From assembly GCA_914767715.1 (NCBI GenBank), contig OU612075.1:7130001-7194000 (forward strand): a DNA stretch of 64,000 nucleotides, written 5' to 3'. Every line of letters starts with the position of its first letter. Positions within the stretch are counted from its first letter, which is position 1. The notes beneath the pieces were generated by a model. It was not told the origin of the DNA. It did no database searches and saw only the letters and a list, made by a program, of their open reading frames with translations. The DNA comes from Membranipora membranacea (taxonomy: Eukaryota; Bryozoa; Gymnolaemata; Cheilostomatida; Membraniporidae). Below are positions 1 to 11,100 of the stretch, piece after piece. The position numbers and the translations under genes are program-made.

Positions 1-741
1 GTTGCCATGTCATGTAGACAGATACGTGTTGTTGCCAAGTGCGGCATTTCAACGATTTCCTTATCGTTACATGGAATGAGTTTCTTACTTGAAGGTCACC
101 CAGTGCCTGCTTTTTTTATATTTTTTATCGTCACTATTTGTCGGGGAATTCTCAGAGCATAGACAGAAACTAAAAATATGTCTATGATGGGCCTCATGTA
201 CATTCCTTTTAGGCGTTAATGTTCATGTTGACTAATGTCGTCTGCCCAATGAAGCAATAAAAATTATGGAGCTTTATCCCCATGTCAACATCACCTTCTA
301 CATAAGTATATTCAACTATTTTGCTTGTAGGCCATGTACAATGCACTGTGACCTTAACAAGTATTCAGCCATAAAAGAGGCCTTTTTCTCATTTTCATGC
401 AGGCCGACCTCATTATTTTTCTGTTATACCCTACAGGGGAAATTTTTATTCTTGGATCACAAATTTTGCTCATGGAAAATTCGCTAAAACCGAATGCCAC
501 CAGTCATTGAATTTTGACAAAATCCTCAATTACAGCTTCAATAGAACAATATTGAAAAACTTGAAAATTTCCTCTGTAGTCAAACCCTTTCTGTACAGTG
601 ATGCCAAATTGTGTACAACCTTGTTTACATGCTGCAGGAATTGCAGGGTTTAGAAGGCAAAATGATATTTCTACAATTCAGCACAATGAAAATCTGAGAA
701 CTGAGTTGGTTCAAATTAAAAGGGTTGGTTGCTTTACTTAC
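1..741. other. Probable intron or intergenic DNA, no gene seen
   Basis: This stretch lies downstream, on the minus strand, of the donor at 741-740 that ends the signal-peptide exon, so it is probably the first intron of that gene. I see no further exon with good splice sites and no repeat that recurs elsewhere in the window. Short open frames here lack recognisable protein features. Confidence 0.4.
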
Positions 742-844
742 CAGTGCTGGTGCTGGTGCTGGTTGCAATCCTTGTAGTGTGCTGAAGTCAGCCGACGCTA
801 CAGCTCCCAGAGCTAGGAATAAAACTGATGTCCTCCACAACATT
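742..844 (-). CDS. First coding exon of a secreted or membrane protein (partial gene)
   Basis: Read on the minus strand, a pyrimidine-rich acceptor (ctgtag, ending at 845) is followed at once by an ATG at 843. The exon encodes 34 residues and ends at a strong GTAAGT donor at 741. The peptide begins MLWRTSVLFLALGAVASA, a textbook signal peptide with an Arg in the n-region, a hydrophobic core and a small-residue cleavage site (ASA|D). It then becomes Pro/Ala-rich (PAPAPA). The exon ends in phase 0. An upstream 5' UTR exon is implied by the acceptor, and the rest of the gene lies beyond the left edge. The product class cannot be told from this exon. Confidence 0.55.
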
Positions 845-3800
845 CTACAGTAGGAAAAAATATTTGGTCATGGTCCTGGCATCATGAGTCTGCATGACCA
901 ACAAATATATCACTGGTCTATATCGTTGTAATCAACTCTTACTCGTACTTACTTACTTGTAGATTTCTAAACTAGATTGACTCTGAATCCAGTTCATTGA
1001 ACATAGATGGTGGTTGAAGCAGTGTTGTCGATATCCAAGCCATCCTATGAGGCTGGCAGGTGCCTCTTTGTACATTGTCAAAAGAGATGTTGGATATTGT
1101 ATGATGAATGTCAGTGTTCAACTCACCTTTTATGTTATGCTGGCTTTTTAAGATTTCTTTTCTTCAAAATATCCGGAGTGGCGGAGCTTGCTTTGGCATG
1201 TAGCTTCACAGAGACGACAGTGAGTTATGAAAAATTAAAAATTAATTGAAGCTTTAAGAATGATTCCTCAGGCCTCACCAGACCATCAGATCAGACTTGC
1301 CATAAAGTTTACATGGTAAGGGTTGCATACCAGCACTGAGCCCTAGTAGGCATCAACGAATGATCATCTAGTTGTTTGGCAGGTCTGTTTACCGTCGAAT
1401 TCATACTGAATTTGTTATCTATCACCTTGGTATGGCTTGACGTTAGAGAGTTTGAGGATTAATCCATTAAGATTTAAGATAAGCCGTGCTAGAATTAAAT
1501 GATTGCTGTTGCCTGAAGCAGATTAAGGGCTCATTACATCAGAGGAAGCCATATTTTAGTCATGACACAGATCAAGCATCAGTCTAAATGTACCCATCTC
1601 CATATAACTTGTTTTTAAATCGTTTAAAGCTCTCCATATTATGACAGATGGCCACGCTAATCCACTGCAAATAGTTTGACAGTGATTGTACACAGTGGTT
1701 CCTGTATGGAACTCCATGGTTTTCCAATTAACATCCTGGCTGTGAACTTTGTGTAGAAGTGAGCCTTTATAACCTCTCATCTGCTTTATTATGTCTGATA
1801 AAATCTCTTTCGGTACAAAGACAGAAGGTATCCCTTGGTTCTAACCGTCAAAATGCACCAGAACTCAAACAATTACAACGCCAAGATCAACTAAACTGAT
1901 GATCTATTAAGTTATAGAGATGTGTTGAGGATGACATTATAGATGAGTTGTTAAATACCTCTGTTAATGAAGTTGTGATTGTCATAACTGGGTTAATGAA
2001 AGCTCAATGTTAATGATTGTTCTGTTGATGGAAGTCTTGTTTATGATTTAGCTACGTTAGTGATGATGGATGTGGTGATGTTTGCTTTCTTTTGTTCATA
2101 ACCTTTTCTGATTTATATTCTACAAATGTCTGAGATTGTTTTCCCATCCACCCACTGTCTTCAAAGTGAGTTTCATTAGAGAATCATTGTAGTGAACTTG
2201 GCATCGAAAAACGTACTTCGATGAAGATAACATCATATTAAGCAGGGATTTCTTCAGCATGAGATCCAGGGCTCAGTCTAGTTGTCCGGTCTCCCAAAAC
2301 AAAAACATTGTTGTGGTTTTGCTGGAATTTGACTTTGTCACTTCACCTCCTCCGTCTGTCAACTTTCGCGATCTGAATATTTTAATAAGTTTTCTGCAAT
2401 GACGATAGGAGTGACAACTGACAGGCCAATGTGATACTCTTTTCATCTGCAGTGATAATCTGATAATTAAATCACTTCCTAGCCAATAGAATGGGTTGTC
2501 GGAGAGGTTAACTATTCACTCATGTGCCAACGGCAAATTTGTCTGCTGAAAGTTATTGAAGAAAGTGTGGTGATAACAGTACTACTACTACTACTGGAAA
2601 CCATCAGTTATGGGTCAAGGTTTGGACCAACCTAATCTGTGTTCAGAATCATACCACATGAGGTGTGATGAGAATCTGTTTATCATAATAATCATCATTC
2701 TTATCCTTGATTCTCCTTTAACTAAACTAACAAATCCTCTGTTTTTTGCATGATCTTCTGTCTTTGCATCCTGTGTTATGGTCCTCACATCCTGAATCGT
2801 TTGCCTCCACAAAAGGCAGCCCTGGCCTCTGTGACACGCTCAATTTAGTTTCAAAACACTCAACAGATTGTGGTAGAATAGATCAATATAATTTATCAGA
2901 TGTTATTCACAATGGTCATCTGAACAAAACCATTGGCAGTCAGAGGAGCAGATATCTTGTTATCAAGCCATTATCCACAACTCAGTTATTTTCAACTCCG
3001 ACTATAACTATACTGAAAAGGGAACTGTGCTGGAAAAGGGAGAACGGAAGGGTTGGAACAGATAGAAGCTGTTAAAAGTGTTTGAATACGAAGGGAGAAA
3101 GGAAAGGTTGGAACAGATGAAGTTGTAATAAGTGTTAGCAAAGACACTTCCACTAATCACACAAGTTCACTGTATGCAATCTTTCACCCTGCTGCCAATT
3201 TACGTGCACATGTTGATATACTAAAAACAAAAGGGGAGGTTGTTGATACGGAAGAGTAGTTGATGTGCTCAAACTCTGAGCAGGTTGCTGTTAGTGGCAT
3301 TCCATAACAACTGCAGCCCAACAGCCCAACTGAAGAGAGATCTTTCATAGATAACTGAACCACACCCAGACCTTAAGTTTTAGGAAGTCAATCCCAAAGA
3401 GTTCACACTTCTGAGGTTGGAATTTTGAAACTAAACACTATCATATAAATGAAATAGATTATTAGAAGACTATCAAAGCTGTCTTGCTATTCTGATTAAT
3501 GATGGGAGGCCCTGTTCAAAGATATTATTAGTTAAACCTCCTCCAACCCTGGTACAACAACAAAGTGGTCTATATCAGACCACAGCAAATAGCTTATAAA
3601 ATAGTTCAACAGTTATGTAATGAATGTTTTTCTTCACTGAGAGGTTATGTGTTAATTTTCATTTCACCACAGAATTCAATTCTGGTTGTTCAAATATTCA
3701 TGACTACCATGTTTGTTGTTTTGTTAGTGGGAACATTTGCATGCTTGATGTTCAATCATAACTTATTTTCTTCTTATGACTTGTTAATGGTGTATTTAGG

Positions 3801-4805
3801 AATCACAAACATGTGCACCATAAAAAGTGGCTAGCTGCTGCAATGAACTCCCCCAACGCTTCAGTTCATCGGTTGCAGATTATTCAGATTTTTTTTGCTG
3901 AGACCTAAGCTATGCTAAGCTTTTGTACTAATCGACATCCAGAATAGAATATTACAAAATAGTGACGTCTAACTAAATCTGTTTGGCATGGGAAATAAAC
4001 GTCTTTTCTATACTGCACTACATTGCAGGTAATTATATTTGGAACATACAGCATTAATGTGATTTTAAGCGCGCACAGCTTGTTTCTGTGCCAGATTTCT
4101 ATTTTTTTATCGTGTGAAGCATTCGCTTCTTTGTTGAACAGTTCTCACAAAATGTGACTCATTTTGGCTGGATTGCATGAATTTACTGATATTTATATCA
4201 CAACATCTGATCTGATGATCTGATGTTCACTTTACTCAATGAGTCAATGAAGAAACATTTATTACAGTTTTGAGCATTTAAGAATGGAATCTTAGTTTTC
4301 TTAGAACGGTATGACCTCAGTTTCAAACAAGTTTTAATGTGAAACTTTAGGCACATCATGGAGTTTACTGATGTCATTTAACATGGAAACTCAAGTCTTT
4401 GAACATTAGATGGTTATCCATTAAACCCTCAATAAAGTTGATTGCTATTGCAACGGAAGATCGCTCCCATTAGAAAGTGAAACTTTACATAGCAACATTA
4501 CCGTCAATGCAAAAAAAAGTATTCCAATTGACGCATTCAAATTTCCGATTTATTTGAGTAGCTTGGGAGCGAGGCATATCTTGGGGATGACTCAGCTCTG
4601 AAAACACGCACAGTTAGCGGCAGCATAGAAATTTCAGGAATTGAATTCTCTCGAGCATGGTCCCATCATTTATACCTGGAAAATTAAGTTCTGAAGAGTT
4701 TCGCCTCTGCGGACACTTCCTCTATTTTCACGTCATGCCATTACGCTGAGTCATGACGCCTAGTCCTGATGCTGAGTCATGACACTAAGCTATGACAACA
4801 GCTTT
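845..4805. other. Non-coding stretch without recognised gene
   Basis: Nearly 4 kb in which I recognise no exon on either strand. The open frames are short and lack splice sites, domain motifs or biased composition. The only structure noted is a small tandem duplication near 3036-3143. The right end meets a SINE-like copy. It probably holds 5' non-coding DNA of the minus-strand gene at 742-844. Confidence 0.4.
3036..3143. repeat. Tandem duplication, about 55 bp unit, two copies
   Basis: Two adjacent copies share an A/G-rich segment followed by ggttggaacagat (at 3051 and again at 3106) and a gttaaaagtgtt / gtaataagtgtt segment. The copies have diverged. No gene overlaps it. Confidence 0.6.
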
Positions 4806-5098
4806 GCTTTATTTACGCTAGGTCATCTCTGACCGCCATATTTAACAGGCCCCCTTAAGTGCTGGTTGCTTGTGCGGGGTAGTGACCTATAGCCTTGCCC
4901 GCCGTTGCCGGTTACTCTTTTTTCGAAGAGGCATCAGAGGGTGATCTTTACACTGCGTGCAAGCACACAGTAGATCTCCTGTTTTTATGGTCCTGTTCCG
5001 AACACACCTGAGTAGGATGAATGGCTTGCCAGTGCCAAATTAAAATCGAACCTGGATCTCAAGATCACAAGTCCTTACCTTTAACCATCAGACCGCCT
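4806..5098 (-). repeat. tRNA-derived SINE-like element, full-length-like copy
   Basis: Read on the minus strand, the head near 5098 has an A-box-like segment (tctgatggttaaagg) and, some 35 bp on, a B-box-like segment (caggttcgatttt), as in tRNA-derived SINEs. The body of about 200 bp includes ctgtgtgcttgcacgcagtg and ggcggtcagagatgacctag. The body recurs in opposite orientation at 10129-10282, without the tRNA-like head. Two copies with different 5' ends and one shared 3' part fit a retroposed SINE family. Family name unknown. Confidence 0.6.
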
Positions 5099-5583
5099 AA
5101 TTTGTCATTATGACTCTCCGGTATTTTTTAGTAGACTTTTTGAGTTTGACATTATTAAACTAGGTGTCAGCATGTACTTGATAATCTCAACATTGTTTCT
5201 ATAAGCACCGGCATAGTTTCGACTTGTTACTGTTATTTATTCTTTTCTAGAATGTTTGAACTTGAATTAAAGAGGTATTTGATTGTGGGAAAATTGATCA
5301 AACATTTTAACAAAGTTTGATCAAATATGCTTCATTCAAAGAACTTGATTGGATATGATGCTGGTTTCCCTCCTGATTCCACCCAAAGTAATTGATTTGG
5401 CTTCAGTCAAACCAATTATTGGTACCTTGATTTACTATTGTTTTTAGCTTTTTTGAAATTAAACAGAAGTAAAAACATGAAAGTGTGTGAAAGATACTAT
5501 CATCGTTAAGTATATTTATGGCCCATCAACCAAATAGTCAGAGCCAGAACATTCCTTTTGTTTTAACACATTTTTATGGCATT

Positions 5584-5801
5584 CTGTCAAGATTTAAATT
5601 GATTGAATCCCCTTGCGGGCATGGAGGGCTGGTGCAATCGGTAAGCGCACGCTTGCTGTTCACTGCCAGGAGATTGGCGCCGCAGTAGTTGTGGGTTTTA
5701 GTCACGCTAACGGCGGTTTGAAATGTGGGTTGATCCGGTCCCCGGCACCCTCCCTTCATGGAATTATGTGAAGACGTAAATTGGATGAATCTCCTTACGT
5801 G
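5584..5801 (+). repeat. Possible tRNA-like SINE flanked by direct repeats
   Basis: The segment from about 5625 contains tggtgcaatcggtaagcgc, which resembles an RNA polymerase III A box. A degenerate B-box-like gtgggttttagtcac follows about 55 bp later. It is bracketed by similar sequences of about 35 bp at 5584-5618 and 5767-5801 (taaattgattgaatcccctt versus taaattggatgaatctcctt). These could be long target duplications or arms of a dimeric element. It has no second full copy in the window, so the call is tentative. Confidence 0.35.
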
Positions 5802-6380
5802 AAAGCTACGTAGTTAATTGTATTCAAACCTGATGCCGGTACAGACTACAGCGTTATTATAAGCATAATGAGAATATTCCAACTGATCAGCTGTTTTGTA
5901 ATATTACAGCCCTGAACAGCCTTTAACTATGCCATCCTTTATTGCTAACATGACATTTCAGAAAAAAGAAATGGATAGAAGATCAAACGAATAACCCTCA
6001 TGCATCGCCATGAACAATTACATGAGAGGTCTTGGCAAACATCTAAATCTACCTGCCAAACCAATTGGTCCACTTGAACGGGTGCTAATTTAGTCACGCT
6101 CGGTCGTCAAAATGGATGGGACGAATTTCAGGATAAATTGACAGTAGGGCTGAGACAAAGAGCTGAAACGAGACAAGTATTGTACGTGACCAGGGTGGTA
6201 CGGCAACAGAGTTAATTCGACCCCCACTCGATGCTGAATTATCTAATCCTTATCCTCTTATGCTAAGAAGAGTATTTTTATCCTACCTCAAAGATACCGT
6301 TCAGGTTTAAAACCCGCCAGACTTTAAGCTTCCACTCGAATGGTACTTGAAACTTTCTGAAAATAGAGAAAAAGCGTGCC

Positions 6381-6617
6381 TGCAATAAAACTCCCCACCC
6401 CTCCCTTACCAGGTACCCTTACAGGTCCAGATTTTGCCGCAAGTTCCAGCCCAAAGTGATATCCTTAGTTTAGTTGACTCTTTATATTTATGATGTATGA
6501 AATGCAGCCCCACCCCCTCCCATGCCAGGTACCCTAACCGGTCTAGTTTTTGCGGCAAGTTCCAGCCCTAAACGACAGCCAAAGTTTGGTTGACTCTTTA
6601 GTTTTGTGATATATGGA
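6381..6617. repeat. Tandem duplication, about 120 bp unit, two copies
   Basis: Two adjacent units share cctccc, ccaggtaccct, gcaagttccagccc and ttgactcttta in the same order. The first starts near 6381 and the second near 6501. A third partial start (tgcaataacactc) follows. The copies differ by scattered substitutions. No coding content seen. Confidence 0.7.
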
Positions 6618-7375
6618 ATGCAATAACACTCTAGAATACTCCAGCATTCTCATAAAAACTTACTCATCAACCCGTAAAATTCACATGATCAAGTGTTTTG
6701 CGTAACTTAATCAAAAGTCACAATAACCATGATAGTATTTTGTAACACAGATTTTAGGATTTAATTTCGATTTGTGGCGCCACAAAGCAGCATGTCAACA
6801 ACCACCTGTGGAATCAGAACAAGCCAGCAAATTATCATAGCATTTTTTGTCAATTACAACACTTGAGGGTTTGCCAATTTGCTCTAGATAATCTGTCATA
6901 AATCGCATTTAAAGTTTAATATGAAATTTTCGTGATCCTCGGATTAATTAATTCAGAGAGACCTTTGGCCAATTTACCAATCGAAATGTTGAAATTGAGG
7001 GGGAAGGAATCACATGATAATGAGTAGGCACCTTGGAGTAGATAAGGCATGTTAGTTACCGCTACGATGACTGCTCTGTTTAGTTTTTTCTAATGATCAC
7101 ATTTTGTCTACTCCCCTGTTTAGTTACTTCTGATCACATCCCACTGTGCAGTTCACATCTGATTCAACCCATTCCATGCCATGTCAGTAGCTGTACGTGG
7201 GGCAATACCAGGTGTCAAAGCAATGTTGAACAGGGACTAGGGCGTAACTTGGGATATGAAAGGCCTGCTAGCGGACTGCCAGACTCATTGGCTCATGCCT
7301 GATGTACCTCCTGAACTTGTTCAGCGCGGCCTATCACACCGTGTTAACTGGCATTGCATCTGCGTTGCAGAGAAA

Positions 7376-7467
7376 TTATTATTATTATTTTGCGTTTTTA
7401 TTGAGGTTTCCATATATAAGTATGTTATAATGAAACCAAAATAACAACTTATTGACCTCATGAGTTC
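7376..7467 (-). mobile_element. LINE 3'-end fragment
   Basis: The segment tttattgaggttt ... cttattgacctcat matches in order the 3' end of the LINE at 22085-24300 (tttattgaggttt ... cttgttgacctcat) and abuts a simple A/T trinucleotide run, as the larger copy abuts a (TTTA) run. This is typical of a severely 5'-truncated LINE insertion, or of a SINE sharing that tail. Confidence 0.5.
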
Positions 7468-8195
7468 AAATGCACTTGTCCAAGGTTGCCAAATTCCGGA
7501 TGTCATCTACGGCATTGTCAAATGGTACTTCCTCCTTGCCAGTAAGTGACACTTGTCAAACGTTTGGGAGTCAAACAGAAGTCACAACCTACACAAAGTC
7601 CTTGGACTGGAGCCAGATTTGGCTAGAATCTCATCTCATTAGAGATGGTGTTAGCGATATACCAATTCATTGTTTCTATTGACGCATTTTGGCACCATTG
7701 TTGAAAGCTCTCATCACTTAAATCGATTCTTGAACAGATAGTTCCCTGTGAATATACAAAGTTCCCACCATCTGTGTGATTTTGAGTTATATAATGATGA
7801 TTTTGGCAGAGATTTATAGTTTGACCGCTCTGAGTATCATTTACCATGTTTGTCAATATAAGGTAACACTTGTAGCGAACCCCACATCAAGAATAGAAGG
7901 ATGGAACCTCAACACAAAGCAAACAAAGTTTTCCCGGAGATGATATGGTTGGAGGGGGCTGGGGCAGTTCAATTTCTGCTTTTATGAATATATAAGGCAA
8001 CAATCACTCTTGATTTCCTTCCTTTCCAAGGTCATCAATTGTTATAATGCATTGGTGATTTAGCATTGTAGCACTGTTCGTGCTGTCGAGCGTCACACAT
8101 CGCGGCTACATTGGATTGTTACGTTATGTATAGCAGCAGTATATGGCTGTGATTTAAACCAGCTATGTAGTAAGACCATCACCAGCTGAACAAGT

Positions 8196-11100
8196 ATGGC
8201 TGACTTGTTACCTGAAGGTAGCGCTGGCATCGGCAGCGAGATGCAAGAAGTCGACCAATCGCCTGAAGCGTGTGCAACAGGTGGAGACGATCACATTGAT
8301 CGGGAGGAGGAAACTGAAAAGGCAAGCGAGAACCAGGTATGTATACAGGCCCGTAGTTATAGGGGTGGCAGGGCGGCACTGCTAAAAGAAGAGTGGCCTA
8401 AAAACACTATAATTGAATAATCCATGTAAGAATCAGCTCCTCTGGGTTTTCCATTTGTTAATGATATGCCTTAAATTGCTTGGGTAAGAGCGTACAGCAC
8501 CCCTCCTAATGATTCTTTGAACTCGCCTCAGACTTTTGCCTCCCTGACCATTTTTCAAAGCTACAGCCCTGGTATATATATTGAATATGTTTGTAGTCTT
8601 TTTTTAGCGTTGTTGGTTTTTTTCCTTTATCCTAGTGCTTCAGCCGGATTAACATCTGTCGGGAAGCTCATCAACTGTTTTGGGTTTTTGCCATGTTAAG
8701 TTGAGTAACAAGATTATCAATTCCAGATTCAAAATTGTGAATTTTTTTGTGCATTCTGGCGTTTTGTTTACCGGATAAACCAAATAAGGAAATTAACAAG
8801 TTTTTGTCTGATTTATTAAGACAAAGGTTGACTCATCCAAATCTAAATATAACAATGGTTGTACTACATGATTAGCGCTTTTTAGGTTTAGTTTTTTTTT
8901 TGTAGGGTAAGGGCTTCATTTGCTAGCATTTCTGTTTTTGCAGGGTGAGGGTTTAGAGATTTCAAAAATGAGCCACGGAGAGTTTGGTGATGTTGAGCAC
9001 GAGGAAACTAAAGACCCAGAGGAGCTTAAAGCAGACGATGGGAGGGTGGAGAAACAGCAAGGCGATGATTATTCGGAGATAAATAATAATGATGATGATG
9101 TTTATGAGGTACGCCCACAATAACATTCCATTGTGTAATAGTCAGTCATTACAGGGCTAGCCCTTAGCCTGTCTTGACAAGCTTTGTTCGGTGGGTGGAG
9201 GGGGGGGGGGGGTACCCAAAACAAAGCTTGTCAAGACAGGCTAGGCTTGCCCTTTGAGGATCCTGGTTACAGTTCTTTTCACCCTCTTTCCATTTGCTGA
9301 AATGTCCTGTCTGAGTAATTTGTTTAATCCATGACTGACTGGGTTAATCCGTTATTAGCGATCATACCTTATCATGGTACAACATCAATTAACTCTGTGT
9401 CTTAAACCAATATCTGGTAGCTTTTGAAATGCATGGCACAGCTAATTTCCTCGCAGTACAAAGGCCCTTATCTGGGCCAGATGTTTTTGATCATTTCCGT
9501 TGTCAGAGAAAGATTACTTACTGATCAATTTGGGGTTCTATAATCACCATTATTTAGATAAGTTCTGTTAAACTTTTAGGTGATCAAGTTCTACCTATGA
9601 ATATTTTCTATCAGCGGAGGATATTATTGTTACATAACACTTACTCTAATGGGATAATTGATCTATTATTTTGGTTACTTTCTACAATATCCTATTCCAG
9701 ACGTGTCTAAAGTGTATATTGTGGTTTCCGCAACCATAAAAATTTTGATAAATTATCATTTTCTGGTTAACCATTAGAAGGTTCTAGAGATTAAGCAGGA
9801 AAGTCAAAGGTGTTACCCTTATGGTTAATTGAATATAATATACATAGTGTTTGGATTGTTATAGGGTTGTTCTGGTACCATTAATACTGGCGCTGAAGAT
9901 CAAGAGGAGCAAGGGAGAGATGAAAACGATTGCAGTGACCAACAAGAAGAAGCCTATGCTGTATGTTAACACAAAAGAAGTTGTTTTATGCCGTGTGGTA
10001 ACCTAGGACCCACAGCTTCACACCAAACAAAACAGCGAATACTCAGTCCCTGTTGATTTTTTCCTTAGCCTTATCAATCAGTAATCAGTTTAAACCTTTA
10101 TTCTCTGAGTGTGATCATATCTGTTTGGATCAGGACCATAGATACAGGCGGTCTACTGTGTGCTTGCACGCAGTATAAAGTTCCCCTCTGCCGGAAACGG
10201 CGGGTTATGGTATAGGTTATCTACCCACACAAGCCAGTTAAATAGGGCGGTCAAATAAGACCTAGTGTATAGAAAGAAAAAAGTTGGATCTTCGAGTGAT
10301 AAGTTATATGTTTGAAAGTCAATGGTTTTGGCGACCGTTTTGCAGGCTGTCAATGAAGAGAAGTACGATGAACCTGATGATGTACAGGAAATGTTTAGTG
10401 CTCAGTTCATGCTGTCGGAATCTATGAATCGAGGGGCGATAGATCTGTTACTTGAAGATACCAATGACACTGTGTTTGGTATTCCGAAAACCCTGTTTAA
10501 TAAACGAGATGTAAGTTTGCCTTTGCGAAGCTGTAGCATACTGTCCATGCTACTGCCTTATGGTCTAAACACGCTGACAGAGGTTGCAATCTCACGAATC
10601 CTCTATGAGTTTTATATACACATTAATCCTCTGAGGATCAGCAGAGGCCTATATGTTAGTAATGTGATGTCATGCAAACCGCTCTGCACTCTGAGGTTGC
10701 AACTACTGATCAAACCTCATAGGATCAGCTGAGTCTGCTGTCAGCCTATTTGTTAACAATGGTAACGCTGTGAAAACCGCTGAGGTTACACCCGCTGAGT
10801 TTGTTTTGACCATTAGAAAGATCATATCCTAGGGTATTATATAATCTTATCCCTTATTCTTGAGAAAGATAAATTATCAACGGTTTTGGCATTCCCTTCT
10901 ACAAGAGGCTTGACGTGTGGTGAGCCTCTGAGCCTGCCTTCAAATTTATTTATGCATTCTAATTTGGGTAATCCGTCATTAGCCATCCTACACAAAGCCA
11001 TATACCTAGACAAGACGTATTTGGTCTTTTCCATGGTGACAAATAATTCTCCTGAGGTTACTTTCTGCAACAACTTTCTAGTGAACATTGTGGTTTCCGC

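Larger units (their letters stand above)
5802..8195. other. Non-coding stretch upstream of gene A
   Basis: No exon was recognised here. It contains the tandem duplication at 6381-6617 and a short LINE-tail fragment at about 7376-7467. The right part must contain the promoter and 5' UTR of gene A, but I cannot point to a convincing TATA box or initiator. Confidence 0.4.

Noticed and set aside
7920-8195. Core promoter of gene A
   Set aside because: AT-rich motifs are present by chance throughout; nothing in position or sequence distinguishes a real TATA box or initiator.
9201-9212. Long G runs here and near 29900, 33610, 33815 and 33895 considered as one repeat family
   Set aside because: Apart from the tandem array at 33475-33960, their flanks differ; simple homopolymer tracts explain them.
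10322-10345. ATG start for the frame containing gene A exon 4
   Set aside because: The eight codons before 10346 are intron ending in a tgcag acceptor; phase continuity with exon 3 shows the frame is internal.
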